From positions 1 through 5,467 of the forward strand of contig JAJDDL010000072.1 of the NCBI GenBank assembly GCA_029260335.1: a stretch of 5,467 bases of DNA. Direction: 5' to 3'. Shown piece after piece: positions 4,845 to 5,467 of this stretch; the first letter of the stretch is position 1, and each line of letters starts with the position of its first letter. The stretch is from Phycisphaerales bacterium. Its GTDB lineage: Bacteria > Planctomycetota > Phycisphaerae > Phycisphaerales > UBA1924. A model generated the notes under the pieces. It saw nothing but the letters and a program-made list of their open reading frames with translations, made no database searches and was not told where the DNA came from. The position numbers and the translations under genes are program-made.

Positions 4845-5467
4845 TCACAACTCTTCTACGGAGGTCACGGTTCGCAGCGTGGACTCTGCGAGCGACCGGA
4901 TGCTCGTGAGCAAACTCTCAACAACCGATTGCTTGATTGGCCCCTCGATCGTCAGGTGAACTTCGCCATACGAGTCGATCACGCGCACGGGCACTCCATC
5001 AACAAGCACGGTGTGCACCCGCTCTAGGTCGTCCTCTTCATCCTCGTCAAAGCCCTCCCGTGTCAGCTCTGGCGAAAGCTCCAAGGGATACCCGAGATCT
5101 TCAAGAATCTCGCCGGTATACCAGTTCTGCATTTCTTGCATGGCATTCTCATCCGCGAAGTCCTCGTCGACCGCAACTCGAAACTGTCTCCATGACGACG
5201 TGTCTGTCATTTTGGTCCAGGTCCCAGTGGGAGTGTCTAGGTGGTAAACATCCAGGTTCTTCCGCCATCGTTCCTCACCGCCTTCATGCCGAAACACTGT
5301 CCCACCGGAAATCTCGATCGTGGTTCCATCATCCAAGAGACGTGCGCGGTGCTTGGAAATCCAGCCGGGCGAGTCCCCACGGAGTTCCGCAGCGCTCACA
5401 CAAAGAGAAACGCAGTCAAGCAAGAGAACTTGGGTCGACTCTCCGCCGCGTTCGTCCGGATACCCGA
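4845..5467 (-). CDS. Acidic protein of unknown function, 5' end outside the window
   Basis: I do not recognise this protein. The frame is open from the stop at 4845-4847 to the right edge, giving 206 complete codons. A TTG at 5421-5423 could serve as a start, but it has no ribosome site and coherent sequence (GYPDERGGESTQVLLL) continues upstream, so the gene is probably truncated by the window. Visible features are a beta-rich part around DDGTTIEISGGTVFRHEG, a Trp-containing stretch (TGTWTKMTDTSSWRQF), a strongly acidic linker (FDEDEEDDLE), then strands VLVDGVPVRVIDSYGEVHLTIEG and a C-terminal amphipathic helix (KQSVVESLLTSIRSLAE). No membrane segment is evident. It ends 13 nt before the SUI1-like start on the same strand, so the two are very likely cotranscribed. 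Confidence 0.75.
   Translation of the reverse strand, partial: GYPDERGGESTQVLLLDCVSLCVSAAELRGDSPGWISKHRARLLDDGTTIEISGGTVFRHEGGEERWRKNLDVYHLDTPTGTWTKMTDTSSWRQFRVAVDEDFADENAMQEMQNWYTGEILEDLGYPLELSPELTREGFDEDEEDDLERVHTVLVDGVPVRVIDSYGEVHLTIEGPIKQSVVESLLTSIRSLAESTLRTVTSVEEL

Noticed and set aside
3869..4909. Long plus-strand open frame (346 codons) opposite nitroreductase and SUI1-like genes
   Set aside because: It is antisense across two well-supported genes and the gap between them. Its Arg/Leu/His-rich composition is typical of a GC-rich shadow frame.

Overview
The window reads as an ordinary chromosomal stretch from a GC-rich bacterium, most likely a planctomycete and perhaps a Phycisphaerae-like lineage. 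That assignment is an inference. It rests on GC-rich codon use, an eIF1/SUI1-like protein with a small cysteine cluster, a secreted endonuclease/exonuclease/phosphatase-fold protein, and an intergenic motif (AGCCCGAAGCGCAAGCGAGG) that I recall as common between planctomycete genes. I see no insertion sequence, CRISPR array, tRNA, rRNA, phage or plasmid gene.

Layout, left to right. Positions 1-59 hold the last codons of a plus-strand gene whose frame I cannot fix, closed by a strong intrinsic terminator (81-107). A secreted EEP-fold hydrolase lies on the minus strand (217-1245). It is divergent from a RidA/YjgF-family gene on the plus strand (1392-1847), and the 146 bp between them carry an inverted repeat. 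RidA converges on an acyl-CoA/delta-9 type fatty acid desaturase (2001-3008, minus), and the gap between the two is a repeat-rich fold-back. The remaining genes are all on the minus strand: a SnoaL/NTF2-like protein (3275-3652) with a good sigma70-type promoter, a nitroreductase (3767-4369), a SUI1/YciH-like protein (4460-4831), and an acidic protein of unknown function (4845 to beyond the window edge) ending 13 nt before the SUI1 start.

The genes do not form one obvious pathway. The only convincing operon is unknown protein-SUI1, possibly extended to the nitroreductase. The SnoaL gene has its own promoter, and a candidate terminator separates it from the nitroreductase. The desaturase has a 266-bp upstream region with two dyad symmetries that look like operators, which fits the tight control usual for desaturases. 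RidA and the nitroreductase are general metabolite-damage or redox enzymes.

No complete new system is visible. The points most worth checking are the two dyads upstream of the desaturase, the weak TTG start of the desaturase, the intergenic repeat family, the cysteine cluster on the SUI1 protein, and the unrecognised acidic protein paired with it.
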